Shown here: positions 42,327 to 50,828 of the stretch, one piece after another
How positions within the stretch are numbered: position 1 is the first letter of the stretch
Layout of the letters: each line of letters starts with the position of its first letter
Assembly: GCA_030427255.1 (NCBI GenBank)
Contig: JAUHWY010000019.1
Coordinates: forward strand, 1 to 64,000
Direction of reading: 5' to 3'
Length of the DNA stretch: 64,000 bases
Source of the DNA: Bacteroidia bacterium
GTDB taxonomy: Bacteria > Bacteroidota > Bacteroidia > CAIKAF01
The notes under the pieces: generated by a model
The model's input: only the letters and a program-made list of their open reading frames with translations
The model's database searches: none
What the model was told of the DNA's origin: nothing
Program-made: the position numbers and the translations under genes

Positions 42327-43077
42327 TGTAGCTCTGATTGGTTCGCTTATATACCGGAAACAACCAAGCAGCCCGCAAACCCAAATACAAGTCGGTTCGG
42401 CTGCCTGTGGGCAACTCGCCTACATCGTATTGAAAACCACGTTGGTGAAACAAAACGGCTTGGTGGAATTCTAAACCTACGTAAAAGTTTATTTTTCGGT
42501 TGTTGGACAAATATTGATAACCCAGCATTTGACTCCAAACGGTACCGGTGCTCATACGATCGTAGCCCTTATTGTACGGAGGCTCCAATTGGGGTGTTAG
42601 GCTTCCTGCTGTGCGTAAGCTGTACCAGGTAGCCGTGTAACCTCCGGTCAGCATTAGCATAAGTCCGGAGTTCCTGTTTGGCTTACCTATAGGCAGCAAA
42701 CCGGCAACCATCCCTCTAAACATGGCACCCTGAAAAGTGGCACTAATAGCAGGAAAACTTCCATCGCCTCCAACAATGGGTAATAAATTGGATGCAAAAG
42801 AAGTGTCCTTTATGCGCTCCCCAAACATGAAATGTCCGGAAGCGCCAATTTGTACGTACTTCTTAAACTTGTACCAAACTTCACCTCCCACAGGATACAC
42901 TAAACTTACCCTATCCGAAAACGCTCCTACAGGAAAATTGAACCCGCCGCTGGCCCCAAACATAAATACAGAAACCAAGCTGTCGCGAACATTGACTTGG
43001 GCCACACTTTTGCCCCAAAAGCTTAAGCATAGTAACAAGCCAATAAGTGGCTTTAAAAAGACCTTTGTCTTTGCCAT
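42313..43077 (-). CDS. Outer-membrane beta-barrel protein (function unknown)
   Basis: A 254-residue exported protein. A signal peptide (ending WGKSVAQ) is followed by Gly/Tyr/Phe-rich amphipathic strands (VFMFGASGGFNFPVGAF, YVQIGASGHFMFGE, INFYVGLEFHQAVLF, TDLYLGLRAAWLFPV) typical of an 8-12-strand barrel. No named family is recognised. A TAACTTTG element sits 4 nt upstream of the ATG, and waaA overlaps its 3' end by 14 nt. Confidence 0.75.
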   Translation of the reverse strand: MAKTKVFLKPLIGLLLCLSFWGKSVAQVNVRDSLVSVFMFGASGGFNFPVGAFSDRVSLVYPVGGEVWYKFKKYVQIGASGHFMFGERIKDTSFASNLLPIVGGDGSFPAISATFQGAMFRGMVAGLLPIGKPNRNSGLMLMLTGGYTATWYSLRTAGSLTPQLEPPYNKGYDRMSTGTVWSQMLGYQYLSNNRKINFYVGLEFHQAVLFHQRGFQYDVGELPTGSRTDLYLGLRAAWLFPVYKRTNQSYIDFR

Positions 43078-43081
43078 TGGC

Positions 43082-43089
43082 CAAAGTTA
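43082..43089 (-). promoter_or_regulatory. Predicted -7 element (TAACTTTG) 4 nt before the barrel-protein start
   Basis: On the minus strand TAACTTTG is followed by GCCA and the ATG at 43077; part of the recurring leaderless-type pattern. Confidence 0.5.
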
Positions 43090-43208
43090 GGGATTTCGCT
43101 CCATAGCTCATTTGGCTTTTTATGATCAAAATTTACATGCTCTTTCCTTTTTGGTCTCCCCACTGTGCAATACTTCCCTTATTTTAGCTCCCAGAATTGC
43201 CCATCGCT

Positions 43209-44342
43209 ATGCACCCTATCGAAATGGTTGACCTTAAGCGTCAACACCTTGCCATACGAAAAGAATTGAATGCTGCCTACGAGGAGGTTATGGACACCGC
43301 AGGTTTTATTAACGGACCTTCGGTTAACAAATTTGCCACAGAACTTGGACAGTACCTTGGGGCTCATGTAGTTCCATGCGCGAATGGTACAGATGCGCTG
43401 CAAATTTGCCTTATGAGCCTAAACCTTAAACCCGGTGCTAAGGTGTTGGTTCCTGCTTTTACTTATGTGGCTACTGCTGAGGTGGCTGCCTTGCTGGGCT
43501 ATGAACTGGTCTTTGCCGACGTAGATCCCGATGATTTTAACCTGAGTGCTCAGGAAGTAGCCAAGGCTTTTGAACAGCACCCCGACATTCAGGTGGTAGT
43601 GCCTGTGCATCTATTTGGACAAATGGCTCCCATGGAGCCCATTTTGGAATTGGCCAAAGCGCAGGGCGCATATGTGGTAGAAGACATGGCTCAGGCTATT
43701 GGCGCCCATTACTCGCACAATGGCATCCAAGGGATGGCAGGCACCCTGGGGCACATTAGCGCAACGTCTTTCTTCCCTTCCAAAAATTTGGGATGCATGG
43801 GCGATGGAGGAGCTATGATTAGTTCGGATAAACAGCGCGCTGCTCTCGCAAAAACCATTGCTAATCACGGTCAGGGAAAACAATACGTTCATGAAGAAGT
43901 CGGTGTAAACAGCCGGTTGGACGGTTTGCAAGCCGCCTTTCTTTCTGTGAAACTTAAGCAACTCGATAAATACATTGCTCGTCGACAAGAAGCCGCCGGC
44001 TTTTACGACGAAAGCTTAGGACAAATCGATGGCTTGATTACTCCTGTTCGTAGACCTTACAGTACCCATGTGTACCACCAGTATACCCTAAAATGGGAAA
44101 GAGGAAATAGAGATGAATTGCTTAAGCATTTGGCCGAAAAGGGCATTCCGGCTAAAGTTTATTATCCTATTCCTCTCTATAAGCAAAAGGCATACCAAGC
44201 AAGCACTTTTGCTCCCAAAGCCCTTCCGGTTAGTGAGGCCTTGGTAGGTAAAGTGTTTAGCCTTCCTATGCATACCGAACTCGACCAAGAACAACTCCAT
44301 TATATTTGCGACACCTTAATTGGTTGGTGCAAACGCCATTAA
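43209..44342 (+). CDS. DegT/DnrJ/EryC1-family PLP aminotransferase (WbpE/WlbC-like)
   Basis: A 377-residue sugar aminotransferase. MVDLKRQHLAIRKELNAAYEE at the N-terminus, PCANGTDALQICLMSLNLKPG, PAFTYVATAEVAALLG, VVPVHLFGQMAPME and SFFPSKNLGCMGDGGAM with the PLP-binding Lys match enzymes that aminate C3 of 3-keto-UDP-GlcNAcA. The ATG at 43209 is preferred to a TTG at 43197. It opens a run of six same-strand nucleotide-sugar genes; together with the acyltransferase and UDP-HexNAc dehydrogenase below it could make a 3-acylamido-hexuronate precursor. Substrate is inferred from context. Confidence 0.9.
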   Translation: MHPIEMVDLKRQHLAIRKELNAAYEEVMDTAGFINGPSVNKFATELGQYLGAHVVPCANGTDALQICLMSLNLKPGAKVLVPAFTYVATAEVAALLGYELVFADVDPDDFNLSAQEVAKAFEQHPDIQVVVPVHLFGQMAPMEPILELAKAQGAYVVEDMAQAIGAHYSHNGIQGMAGTLGHISATSFFPSKNLGCMGDGGAMISSDKQRAALAKTIANHGQGKQYVHEEVGVNSRLDGLQAAFLSVKLKQLDKYIARRQEAAGFYDESLGQIDGLITPVRRPYSTHVYHQYTLKWERGNRDELLKHLAEKGIPAKVYYPIPLYKQKAYQASTFAPKALPVSEALVGKVFSLPMHTELDQEQLHYICDTLIGWCKRH

Positions 44343-44352
44343 AGATAAAAAC

Positions 44353-45654
44353 ATGAAAGTTTGTGTGATTGGAACAGGTTATGTGGGTTTGGTTACAGGT
44401 ACTTGCTTGGCCGAAACCGGAAACCAAGTGACCTGTGTGGATATTGATGCCGAAAAGGTGGCCCGTATGCAAGCGGGAGTGATTCCCATTTATGAGCCTG
44501 GCCTTGACGTTTTGTTTGAGCGTAATATCCGACAAGGGCGATTAACCTTTACCACCGCACTTAGCGAGGGCATTAAAGACGCCGAAGTGCTGTTTTTGGC
44601 CTTGCCTACTCCTCCCGGAGAGGACGGGTCCGCCGATTTAAGCTATGTACTCGCCGTGGCAGAAGACTTAGGCCCCTTGCTCCAAAATTATACCGTTGTT
44701 ATTGACAAAAGCACCGTGCCGGTAGGAACGGCAGACTTGGTAAGAAAAACCATAGGTCAGTCGGCTAAGGTACCCTTTGATGTAGTGTCGAATCCTGAGT
44801 TCCTTAGAGAAGGTTTTGCAGTAGAAGATTTTATGAAGCCTGATCGGATTGTGATTGGCACTAGCTCCGAGCGTGCAAAACAACTGCTTTCCGAACTGTA
44901 TGCGCCTTATGTAAGGCAAGGGAATCCTATATTTTTTATGGACGAACGGTCCGCCGAAATGACCAAGTATGCCGCAAATGCTTTTTTGGCTACCAAAATA
45001 TCCTTTATGAATGAGGTGGCACAGCTCTGCGAAAGGGTGGGGGCCAATGTGGATCAGGTGAGGCTTGGCATTGGCGCCGATGACCGTATTGGTAAGCGCT
45101 TTTTGTTTCCCGGCCTGGGTTTTGGGGGTAGTTGTTTCCCAAAAGACGTGCTTGCTTTAGTCCATACGGCAGCTCAAACAGATTATTCTTTTGAGATTCT
45201 AAAAGCAGTCTTGAAGGTGAATCAGGGGCAACGACAATTTTTTGCCGATAAAGTACTGGCTCATTTTAACGGCAATTTGCAAGGAAAGACCTTAGGCATT
45301 TGGGGCCTATCCTTTAAGCCTGATACCGACGATATCCGAGAGGCCCCGGCACTTTATTTGGTAGATCGTTTCTTGCAAGCCGGTGCTACCCTTAAGGTCT
45401 ATGATCCTGAAGCTATGGAGCATGTTAAGGCTTTGTATGGCGAAAGATTGCACTTTGCCGATAACAGCTACGATGCGGCAGAAGGTGTAGATGCGTTAAT
45501 AGTAGCTACCGAATGGTCTGTGTTTCGTAGCCCCGATTTTGGCCGCCTAAAATCCTTAATGCGTCAATCCTTAATTTTTGACGGAAGAAATATTTACGAT
45601 CATAAAAAAATGGAGGCCCTAGGCTTCTCTTATCACAGCATTGGCAGATCATAA
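44353..45654 (+). CDS. ugd: UDP-glucose 6-dehydrogenase
   Basis: A 433-residue NAD-dependent enzyme oxidising UDP-glucose to UDP-glucuronate. N-terminal Rossmann motif [72 protein letters not shown], and the catalytic Cys in [13 protein letters not shown]. The C-terminal domain has [17 protein letters not shown]. An upstream in-frame start would overlap the aminotransferase gene; the ATG at 44353 fits the family. It supplies the substrate of the next gene. Confidence 0.95.
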   Translation: MKVCVIGTGYVGLVTGTCLAETGNQVTCVDIDAEKVARMQAGVIPIYEPGLDVLFERNIRQGRLTFTTALSEGIKDAEVLFLALPTPPGEDGSADLSYVLAVAEDLGPLLQNYTVVIDKSTVPVGTADLVRKTIGQSAKVPFDVVSNPEFLREGFAVEDFMKPDRIVIGTSSERAKQLLSELYAPYVRQGNPIFFMDERSAEMTKYAANAFLATKISFMNEVAQLCERVGANVDQVRLGIGADDRIGKRFLFPGLGFGGSCFPKDVLALVHTAAQTDYSFEILKAVLKVNQGQRQFFADKVLAHFNGNLQGKTLGIWGLSFKPDTDDIREAPALYLVDRFLQAGATLKVYDPEAMEHVKALYGERLHFADNSYDAAEGVDALIVATEWSVFRSPDFGRLKSLMRQSLIFDGRNIYDHKKMEALGFSYHSIGRS

Positions 45655-45661
45655 GCACACT

Positions 45662-46624
45662 ATGAGCAAAAAACGCATACTCATCACCGGAGGCGCCGGG
45701 TTTTTAGGTTCGCATTTGTGCGAACACTTTTTGGACAAAGGCTATCGAGTGGTGGCAATGGATAATCTCATAACCGGAGACATCCGAAACATAGAACACT
45801 TGTTTCCAAATCCGGATTTTGAATTTTACCACCACGATGTATCAAAATTTGTGCACGTGGCGGGGCCATTGGACTATATTTTGCACTTCGCCAGCCCGGC
45901 TTCTCCCATCGACTACCTGAAAATTCCTATCCAAACCCTTAAGGTAGGGTCTTTGGGCACCCATAACCTACTTGGGCTTGCTTTGGCCAAGCGCGCCAGG
46001 ATTCTAGTGGCTTCTACCTCCGAAATTTATGGAGACCCCTTGGTGCACCCCCAAAGCGAATCCTACTGGGGAAATGTAAACCCCATTGGACCCAGGGGTG
46101 TTTATGACGAGGCTAAACGCTTTCAAGAAGCCATGACCATGGCTTACAACCGCTACCATAAACTGGAGACACGCATCGTGCGTATTTTTAATACCTACGG
46201 ACCACGCATGCGACTCAACGATGGAAGGGCACTTCCTGCTTTTATTGGACAAGCCCTGAGGGGGGAGTCTTTAACCGTTTTTGGAGATGGTAGTCAAACC
46301 AGGTCCTTTTGTTATGTTTCTGATTTGGTAGAAGGCATTTACCGGCTTTTGCTAAGCGATTACGACCAGCCGGTGAACCTTGGTAACCCTTCGGAAATTA
46401 CCATAAAAGAGTTTGCCGAAGAAATTCTAAAGCTTACCGGTTCCAAAAGCACCATTGAATTTAAAGCCTTGCCGGAGGACGACCCAAAACAAAGGCAGCC
46501 GGACATTAGTCTTGCCAAAAAAGTATTGGATTGGGAGCCTAAGGTAGATCGGAGCGAGGGTTTGGCAAAAACCTACACCTACTTTAAAGGTTTAGGACCT
46601 CAGGAATTAAGAGAGCGTCAATGA
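45662..46624 (+). CDS. UDP-glucuronate decarboxylase (UDP-xylose synthase)
   Basis: A 320-residue extended SDR converting UDP-glucuronate to UDP-xylose. [49 protein letters not shown], the catalytic YDEAK, and [16 protein letters not shown] are the exact signatures of the UXS family. It follows ugd by 7 bp, so UDP-Glc to UDP-GlcA to UDP-Xyl is encoded in two adjacent genes. A GC-rich hairpin separates it from the next gene. Confidence 0.95.
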   Translation: MSKKRILITGGAGFLGSHLCEHFLDKGYRVVAMDNLITGDIRNIEHLFPNPDFEFYHHDVSKFVHVAGPLDYILHFASPASPIDYLKIPIQTLKVGSLGTHNLLGLALAKRARILVASTSEIYGDPLVHPQSESYWGNVNPIGPRGVYDEAKRFQEAMTMAYNRYHKLETRIVRIFNTYGPRMRLNDGRALPAFIGQALRGESLTVFGDGSQTRSFCYVSDLVEGIYRLLLSDYDQPVNLGNPSEITIKEFAEEILKLTGSKSTIEFKALPEDDPKQRQPDISLAKKVLDWEPKVDRSEGLAKTYTYFKGLGPQELRERQ

Positions 46625-46790
46625 ACCCGGCGCCCGGATGCAGCGAAAAGCCCGGACCTTGGGTGCCCGTTTCGGCTTGGCGAACGGAGGCGGCCCGAAC
46701 CATCGGGGCGCCCACGTACCGCCTAGCCGAACGTGGCACCCAAGGGAGGACTTGCAGCAAGCAGCCGGAAATGCGCCCCACCTTTTTATA
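46625..46790. repeat. GC-rich long hairpin inside the nucleotide-sugar operon
   Basis: Arms 46657-46682 (starting CCTTGGGTGCCCGTTTCGGC) and 46720-46745 are complementary at about 22 of 26 positions with a 37-nt loop. It fills the gap between the UDP-xylose synthase stop and the acyltransferase start, where other genes of the cluster are nearly contiguous. An open frame runs through it into the acyltransferase, but its translation looks like random GC-rich sequence. Confidence 0.65.
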
Positions 46791-46799
46791 CTTCCTTTT

Positions 46800-47381
46800 A
46801 TGATTGAGCCATTTGTACACGAAAGTTCCATTGTGCACCCTACCGCAAAGCTAGGTAATGGGGTGAAAGTGTGGCAGTTTTGCCATGTAATGCAGGATGC
46901 TGAGCTGGACGATGGTACCAGTTTAGGACAAAATGTAATGATTGGTCCTAAAGTAAGGCTCGGTAAAAACTGCAAAGTGCAGAACAATGTGTCTGTTTAC
47001 GAAGGAGTTACCTGCGAAGACGAGGTGTTTTTGGGCCCCTCCATGGTGTTCACCAATGTAATGAACCCGCGCAGCGGTGTTAACCGAAAATCGGAGTTTA
47101 GAACGACTCTTGTTCGTAAAGGAGCCACCATTGGCGCTAATGCCACCATTGTTTGCGGCGTAGAGCTTGGCCGCTATTGCTTTATTGGCGCCGGTGCCGT
47201 GATTTTAAAAAGCGTTCCTGATTTTGCCCTTATGGTCGGAAATCCTGCGCGACAAGTGGGCTGGATGAGCATGCGCGGTCAGCGTCTGCACTTCGGCGAT
47301 GACGGCAAAGCCCAATGCCCGGAAGAGGGGCGTTGGTACCTTAAATTGGCCGATGGCCGGGTGCAGGAAGAAGCCATATAA
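46800..47381 (+). CDS. Left-handed beta-helix N-acyltransferase (WbpD/WlbB-like)
   Basis: A 193-residue hexapeptide-repeat acyltransferase. FVHESSIVHPTAKLGNGVKVWQFCHVMQDAELDDGTS-type start (cited here by its first and last motifs), the N-x-x-VYEGVTCEDEVFLGPSMVFTN block with a catalytic-type His region, NPRSGVNRKSEFRTTLVRKGATIGANATIVCG, and the C-terminal VGNPARQVGWM. These match enzymes that N-acetylate UDP-GlcNAc(3NH2)A. The ATG at 46800 is the family start; the frame remains open upstream through the hairpin repeat. It pairs functionally with the DegT-type aminotransferase at the head of the cluster. Confidence 0.92.
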   Translation: MIEPFVHESSIVHPTAKLGNGVKVWQFCHVMQDAELDDGTSLGQNVMIGPKVRLGKNCKVQNNVSVYEGVTCEDEVFLGPSMVFTNVMNPRSGVNRKSEFRTTLVRKGATIGANATIVCGVELGRYCFIGAGAVILKSVPDFALMVGNPARQVGWMSMRGQRLHFGDDGKAQCPEEGRWYLKLADGRVQEEAI

Positions 47382-47406
47382 ATCCAATAAAACAGAATTA
47401 TTCAAA

Positions 47407-47414
47407 TATCTTTG
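47407..47414 (+). promoter_or_regulatory. Predicted internal promoter -7 element (TATCTTTG)
   Basis: TATCTTTG in the 66-bp gap before the UDP-HexNAc dehydrogenase, 33 nt upstream of its ATG; suggests a second transcription start inside the cluster. Confidence 0.45.
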
Positions 47415-47447
47415 GCATCTGAACCTGCCTTGAAAAACTTAGCTACA

Positions 47448-48743
47448 ATGAACCTTTACGACGCCATTATTCAAAAGGAAGCCCCCATTGCCGTGGTTGG
47501 GCTCGGGTATGTTGGGCTGCCTATTGCCTTGGAATTTGCCCGCAAAGCAAAAGTTATTGGATTTGACATAAATCCCAAAAGGGTGGAAATGATGCGGCAA
47601 GGAATTGACCCCTCCGATGAGCTCGAAAAAGAAGATTTTGAAGGGGCTGACATTTATTTCACCGCAGACATTGCCGAACTCAAAGAAGCAAAATTCTTTA
47701 TTGTTGCAGTCCCTACCCCTATCGATAACTACAAACAACCTGACCTAAAACCGCTGATTTCGGCTTCCAAAACCGTGGGACAGGCGCTAAAACCCGGCGA
47801 TTACGTGGTGTTTGAATCTACCGTGTATCCCGGCTGCACCGAAGACGATTGCATTCCCGTCCTAGAAGAGGTTTCCGGACTAAGCTTCGGCAAAGATTTT
47901 AAAGTGGGTTACAGTCCCGAGCGCATCAATCCCGGCGATAAAGAACATACCCTTTCCTCCATAGTAAAAGTAGTTTCTGGTTCCGACAAAGAGTCCTCAG
48001 AAATTATCGCTAAAACTTACGAGTTGGTGGTGAAGGCCGGAGTGCACCGGGCCTCGTCCATAAAGGTGGCCGAAGCTGCAAAAATTATTGAAAACACTCA
48101 GCGCGATGTAAATATTGCGCTAATGAATGAACTGTCCATCATCTTTGGAAAAATGGGCATCAATACCTATGAAGTGCTGGAGGCTGCCGGAACCAAATGG
48201 AACTTTTTAAAGTTTTTTCCCGGTTTGGTGGGCGGACACTGCATTGGTGTGGACCCCTATTACCTTACCCATAAGTCGGCACAGCTGGGCTACCATGCCA
48301 AAATGATAAATGCCGGCCGTGAAATAAACGATTATATGGGCGCACATGCCGCCCGCCAATTGGTAAAGCGATTAATCGCCAAGGAAAACACCCTAAGGAC
48401 CTCTCGGGTTTTGATTTTGGGAACTACCTTCAAGGAAAACGTTACCGATATCCGTAACTCCAAAGTGGTGGATGTGGTTGAGGAATTCAAAAGCTATGGA
48501 GTACAAGTAGACGTGATTGATCCCTATGCCGATAAGGACGAGGTCGCTCAGGAGTACGGGTATCAATTGGCCGAAGGCCCCTCAGGCATGTACGATGTGG
48601 CCGTGGTGGCCGTTTCGCACCAACCTTATGTGGCCATGACCGAAAATGATTTTAAGGCCTTTCTAAAGCCCGAAGGAATCTTGGCGGATTTGAAAGGATT
48701 GTACCGAGGCAAAATCAGTGCATTCGAGTACTGGAGCCTATAA
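47448..48743 (+). CDS. UDP-N-acetylhexosamine 6-dehydrogenase (WbpA/TviB-like)
   Basis: A 431-residue enzyme of the UDP-Glc/GDP-Man dehydrogenase family. PIAVVGLGYVGLPIALEFARK, VIGFDINPKRVEMMRQGID, FIVAVPTPIDNYKQPDL, ESTVYPGCTEDDCIPVLEE, YSPERINPGDKEHTL and the catalytic Cys in VGGHCIGVDPYYLTHK place it with TviB/WbpO/WbpA enzymes acting on UDP-GlcNAc or UDP-GalNAc, not with Ugd. A TTG start 12 codons upstream is in frame; ATG at 47448 fits the family. It would supply the hexuronate that the aminotransferase and acyltransferase modify. Confidence 0.93.
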   Translation: MNLYDAIIQKEAPIAVVGLGYVGLPIALEFARKAKVIGFDINPKRVEMMRQGIDPSDELEKEDFEGADIYFTADIAELKEAKFFIVAVPTPIDNYKQPDLKPLISASKTVGQALKPGDYVVFESTVYPGCTEDDCIPVLEEVSGLSFGKDFKVGYSPERINPGDKEHTLSSIVKVVSGSDKESSEIIAKTYELVVKAGVHRASSIKVAEAAKIIENTQRDVNIALMNELSIIFGKMGINTYEVLEAAGTKWNFLKFFPGLVGGHCIGVDPYYLTHKSAQLGYHAKMINAGREINDYMGAHAARQLVKRLIAKENTLRTSRVLILGTTFKENVTDIRNSKVVDVVEEFKSYGVQVDVIDPYADKDEVAQEYGYQLAEGPSGMYDVAVVAVSHQPYVAMTENDFKAFLKPEGILADLKGLYRGKISAFEYWSL

Positions 48744-48755
48744 ATTTTTCCATAA

Positions 48756-49823
48756 ATGGCAGATTTTAAGCAACGTATTTTAGTAACCGGTGGTGCCGGC
48801 TTTATTGGCTCTCATGTGGTGCGGCTTTTGGTGCAAAAGTATCCCGATTACCTTATTTGTAATCTGGATAAACTTACCTATGCCGGAAATTTAGAAAACC
48901 TCCTGGATGTTGAATCCGCACCAAATTACCGCTTTATTAAAGGCGATATTTTGGACGAGAACCTACTGGTCAAGCTTTTTAAGGATTATGCTTTTGACGG
49001 CGTGATTCATTTGGCAGCCGAAAGCCACGTAGACCGAAGCATCAGCAATCCCAAAGAGTTTTTAGAAACCAACATCATGGGAACGGTAACGCTGCTAAAT
49101 GCGGCTAAAACTGCTTGGCATGGCAACATGGAAGGCAAGCGATTCTACCATATCTCTACCGACGAAGTATATGGCTCCCTTGGCGAAACAGGCCTTTTTA
49201 CCGAAACTACCGCCTACGATCCCCGCAGCCCTTACTCTTCTTCCAAAGCATCCTCTGACCATTTGGTGCGCGCTTGGCACCATACCTATGGTTTGCCGGT
49301 GGTTATTAGCAATTGCAGCAACAACTACGGCCCCAACCAATTCCCGGAGAAACTTATCCCACTGTTCATCCACAACATCCGAAACGGAAAACCCTTGCCG
49401 GTGTATGGCGATGGACAATACACCCGCGATTGGCTATATGTAATTGATCATGCCATTGCTATTGATTTGATTTACCACCAAGGAGTCAATGGCGAAACCT
49501 ACAATATTGGAGGTTTTAACGAGTGGAAAAACATCGATTTGATTCGCTTGCTTATCCGCCTTATGGACCAAAAGCTTGGGAATCCTCAAGGACACTCCGA
49601 ATCGCTGATTAGCTACGTAACGGATCGACCCGGGCACGACCGCAGGTATGCCATTGATGCCAATAAAATTCACAAGGAATTAGGCTGGGAACCCTCGGTG
49701 AATTTTGAACAAGGACTAGATGCAACGGTGGATTGGTACCTCAACAACCAAGAATGGCTTGATCGGGTAACCTCCGGTGCTTACCAAGAATACTACGCGC
49801 AACAATATGCGCAACATGACTAA
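48756..49823 (+). CDS. rmlB: dTDP-glucose 4,6-dehydratase
   Basis: A 355-residue extended SDR making dTDP-4-keto-6-deoxyglucose. ILVTGGAGFIGSHVVRLLVQ, NLDKLTYAGNLENLLDV, LAAESHVDRSISNP, HISTDEVYGSLGE, the catalytic YSSSK, NCSNNYGPNQFPEKLIP and RDWLYVIDHA are all diagnostic. It starts 12 bp after the UDP-HexNAc dehydrogenase. No rmlA, rmlC or rmlD lies in the window, so the final sugar (rhamnose or another 6-deoxy sugar) is open. Confidence 0.96.
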   Translation: MADFKQRILVTGGAGFIGSHVVRLLVQKYPDYLICNLDKLTYAGNLENLLDVESAPNYRFIKGDILDENLLVKLFKDYAFDGVIHLAAESHVDRSISNPKEFLETNIMGTVTLLNAAKTAWHGNMEGKRFYHISTDEVYGSLGETGLFTETTAYDPRSPYSSSKASSDHLVRAWHHTYGLPVVISNCSNNYGPNQFPEKLIPLFIHNIRNGKPLPVYGDGQYTRDWLYVIDHAIAIDLIYHQGVNGETYNIGGFNEWKNIDLIRLLIRLMDQKLGNPQGHSESLISYVTDRPGHDRRYAIDANKIHKELGWEPSVNFEQGLDATVDWYLNNQEWLDRVTSGAYQEYYAQQYAQHD

Positions 49824-50298
49824 GCCGCTTGCCCTTCTTGCCCTGTTGCTTTTCTTTTGGGCTTGTGGAGCTTCATCGGAACGGATGGACCCCTGCAACC
49901 AGTGGAAAAGTCAAGGTGAAACCTTGTATACCTCTCTGGGCGAAAGTCTGGTGCTCAGTGCCGAGGCACTGGAAAAAAGAGACTCCTTGGCTTTGGAGAA
50001 AAGCATTGTACAGATCAAAGCGACCTTGGATTCTTGTGCATTGCCTAAGCAAAAGTGTGCAAGCCAAAAAAATCTAGCTCCTGCGGTTAAAGCACTGCAT
50101 GCAGAGCTACAAAACCTGCACCAAGAAATTCTTCCCTCGCTACGCTTTTTGTTTGCCAAGGAGCTGTCGGCTGACCAAGAAGCGCAAATAAAAATGGCCG
50201 TAGAGCATTTAGAAACAGAAACCCCTGAGGTTCTGCATCACTTCGCTTCCATAACGGTGCCGCAATTGGAGCAAGTGCGCAACGATTCATTGGAATAA
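49816..50298 (+). CDS. Small lipoprotein (function unknown)
   Basis: 160 residues with a type II signal: [20 protein letters not shown], Cys at residue 17. The mature part is mostly helical with [13 protein letters not shown] and Glu/Leu-rich segments; no family is recognised. Its ATG overlaps the end of rmlB by 8 nt. Its last 61 bp overlap the 3' end of the convergent 3-hydroxyanthranilate dioxygenase gene, so both strands are coding there. Confidence 0.7.
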   Translation: MTKPLALLALLLFFWACGASSERMDPCNQWKSQGETLYTSLGESLVLSAEALEKRDSLALEKSIVQIKATLDSCALPKQKCASQKNLAPAVKALHAELQNLHQEILPSLRFLFAKELSADQEAQIKMAVEHLETETPEVLHHFASITVPQLEQVRNDSLE

Positions 50299-50750
50299 AA
50301 GCGCTGAAAAACGCCTTGAAAATCCTTTTCTATATTGGTGAGGGGGAAATACTCCTCGTATAGCTTGTGGTTGCAATGGTCGCAAAACCAAAGCAGCCCA
50401 TCTTTTTCCTCGGGCCGGCGTTTACGCTCTATCACCAAGCCTAGGCTTCCCTCCGGACGCATAGGGGAGTGCGGCACACGTGCAGGAAGCAAAAACACTT
50501 CTCCGGCTTTGATGGGCACCGAAACGCGCTTTCCATCCTCCTGAATATCTACCTGTATTTCGCCCTCCAGTTGGTAAAAGAATTCCTCGCCTTCGTTATA
50601 GTGAAAATCCTTTCGCGCGTTGGGTCCCCCCACCGCCATAACAATGAACTCGGCATCTTGCCATATCATTTTATTGCCCACCGGCGGTTTCAATAAATGC
50701 CGATGCTCGTCGAGCCAAGCTTGCAGGCTAAAGGGTCGTTGAATTGCCAT
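50238..50750 (-). CDS. nbaC: 3-hydroxyanthranilate 3,4-dioxygenase
   Basis: A 170-residue cupin dioxygenase of the kynurenine pathway, cleaving 3-hydroxyanthranilate on the way to quinolinate/NAD or degradation. The iron site is [27 protein letters not shown] (His/Glu) plus [12 protein letters not shown] (His). The C-terminal rubredoxin-like iron site [12 protein letters not shown] ... [11 protein letters not shown] has both CxxC pairs, as in bacterial trimer-type enzymes. Start at 50750 ([16 protein letters not shown]) is preferred over 50783. No other kynurenine genes are in the window. It overlaps the lipoprotein gene tail-to-tail by 61 bp. Confidence 0.95.
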   Translation of the reverse strand: MAIQRPFSLQAWLDEHRHLLKPPVGNKMIWQDAEFIVMAVGGPNARKDFHYNEGEEFFYQLEGEIQVDIQEDGKRVSVPIKAGEVFLLPARVPHSPMRPEGSLGLVIERKRRPEEKDGLLWFCDHCNHKLYEEYFPLTNIEKDFQGVFQRFYSNESLRTCSNCGTVMEAK

Positions 50751-50811
50751 GCTTCTTTTTTGGAAAGGTACAAAATGGTGCAATTTACCCCAAGCTTTGT
50801 GCCTAAAAGCA

Positions 50812-50819
50812 TAACTTTG
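50812..50819 (+). promoter_or_regulatory. Predicted -7 element (TAACTTTG) of the atypical SDR gene
   Basis: TAACTTTG ends 9 nt before the ATG at 50829 and argues against the long N-terminal extension that the open frame allows (start at 50697). Confidence 0.45.
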
Positions 50820-50828
50820 AGAAAATCT

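Noticed and set aside
46638-46799. 54-residue N-terminal extension of the acyltransferase
   Set aside because: It is encoded by a GC-rich hairpin repeat and has no domain-like composition; the family begins at the ATG at 46800.
50697-50828. 44-residue N-terminal extension of the atypical SDR
   Set aside because: It overlaps the 5' end of the divergent dioxygenase gene and contains the TAACTTTG promoter element; the SDR fold starts after 50829.
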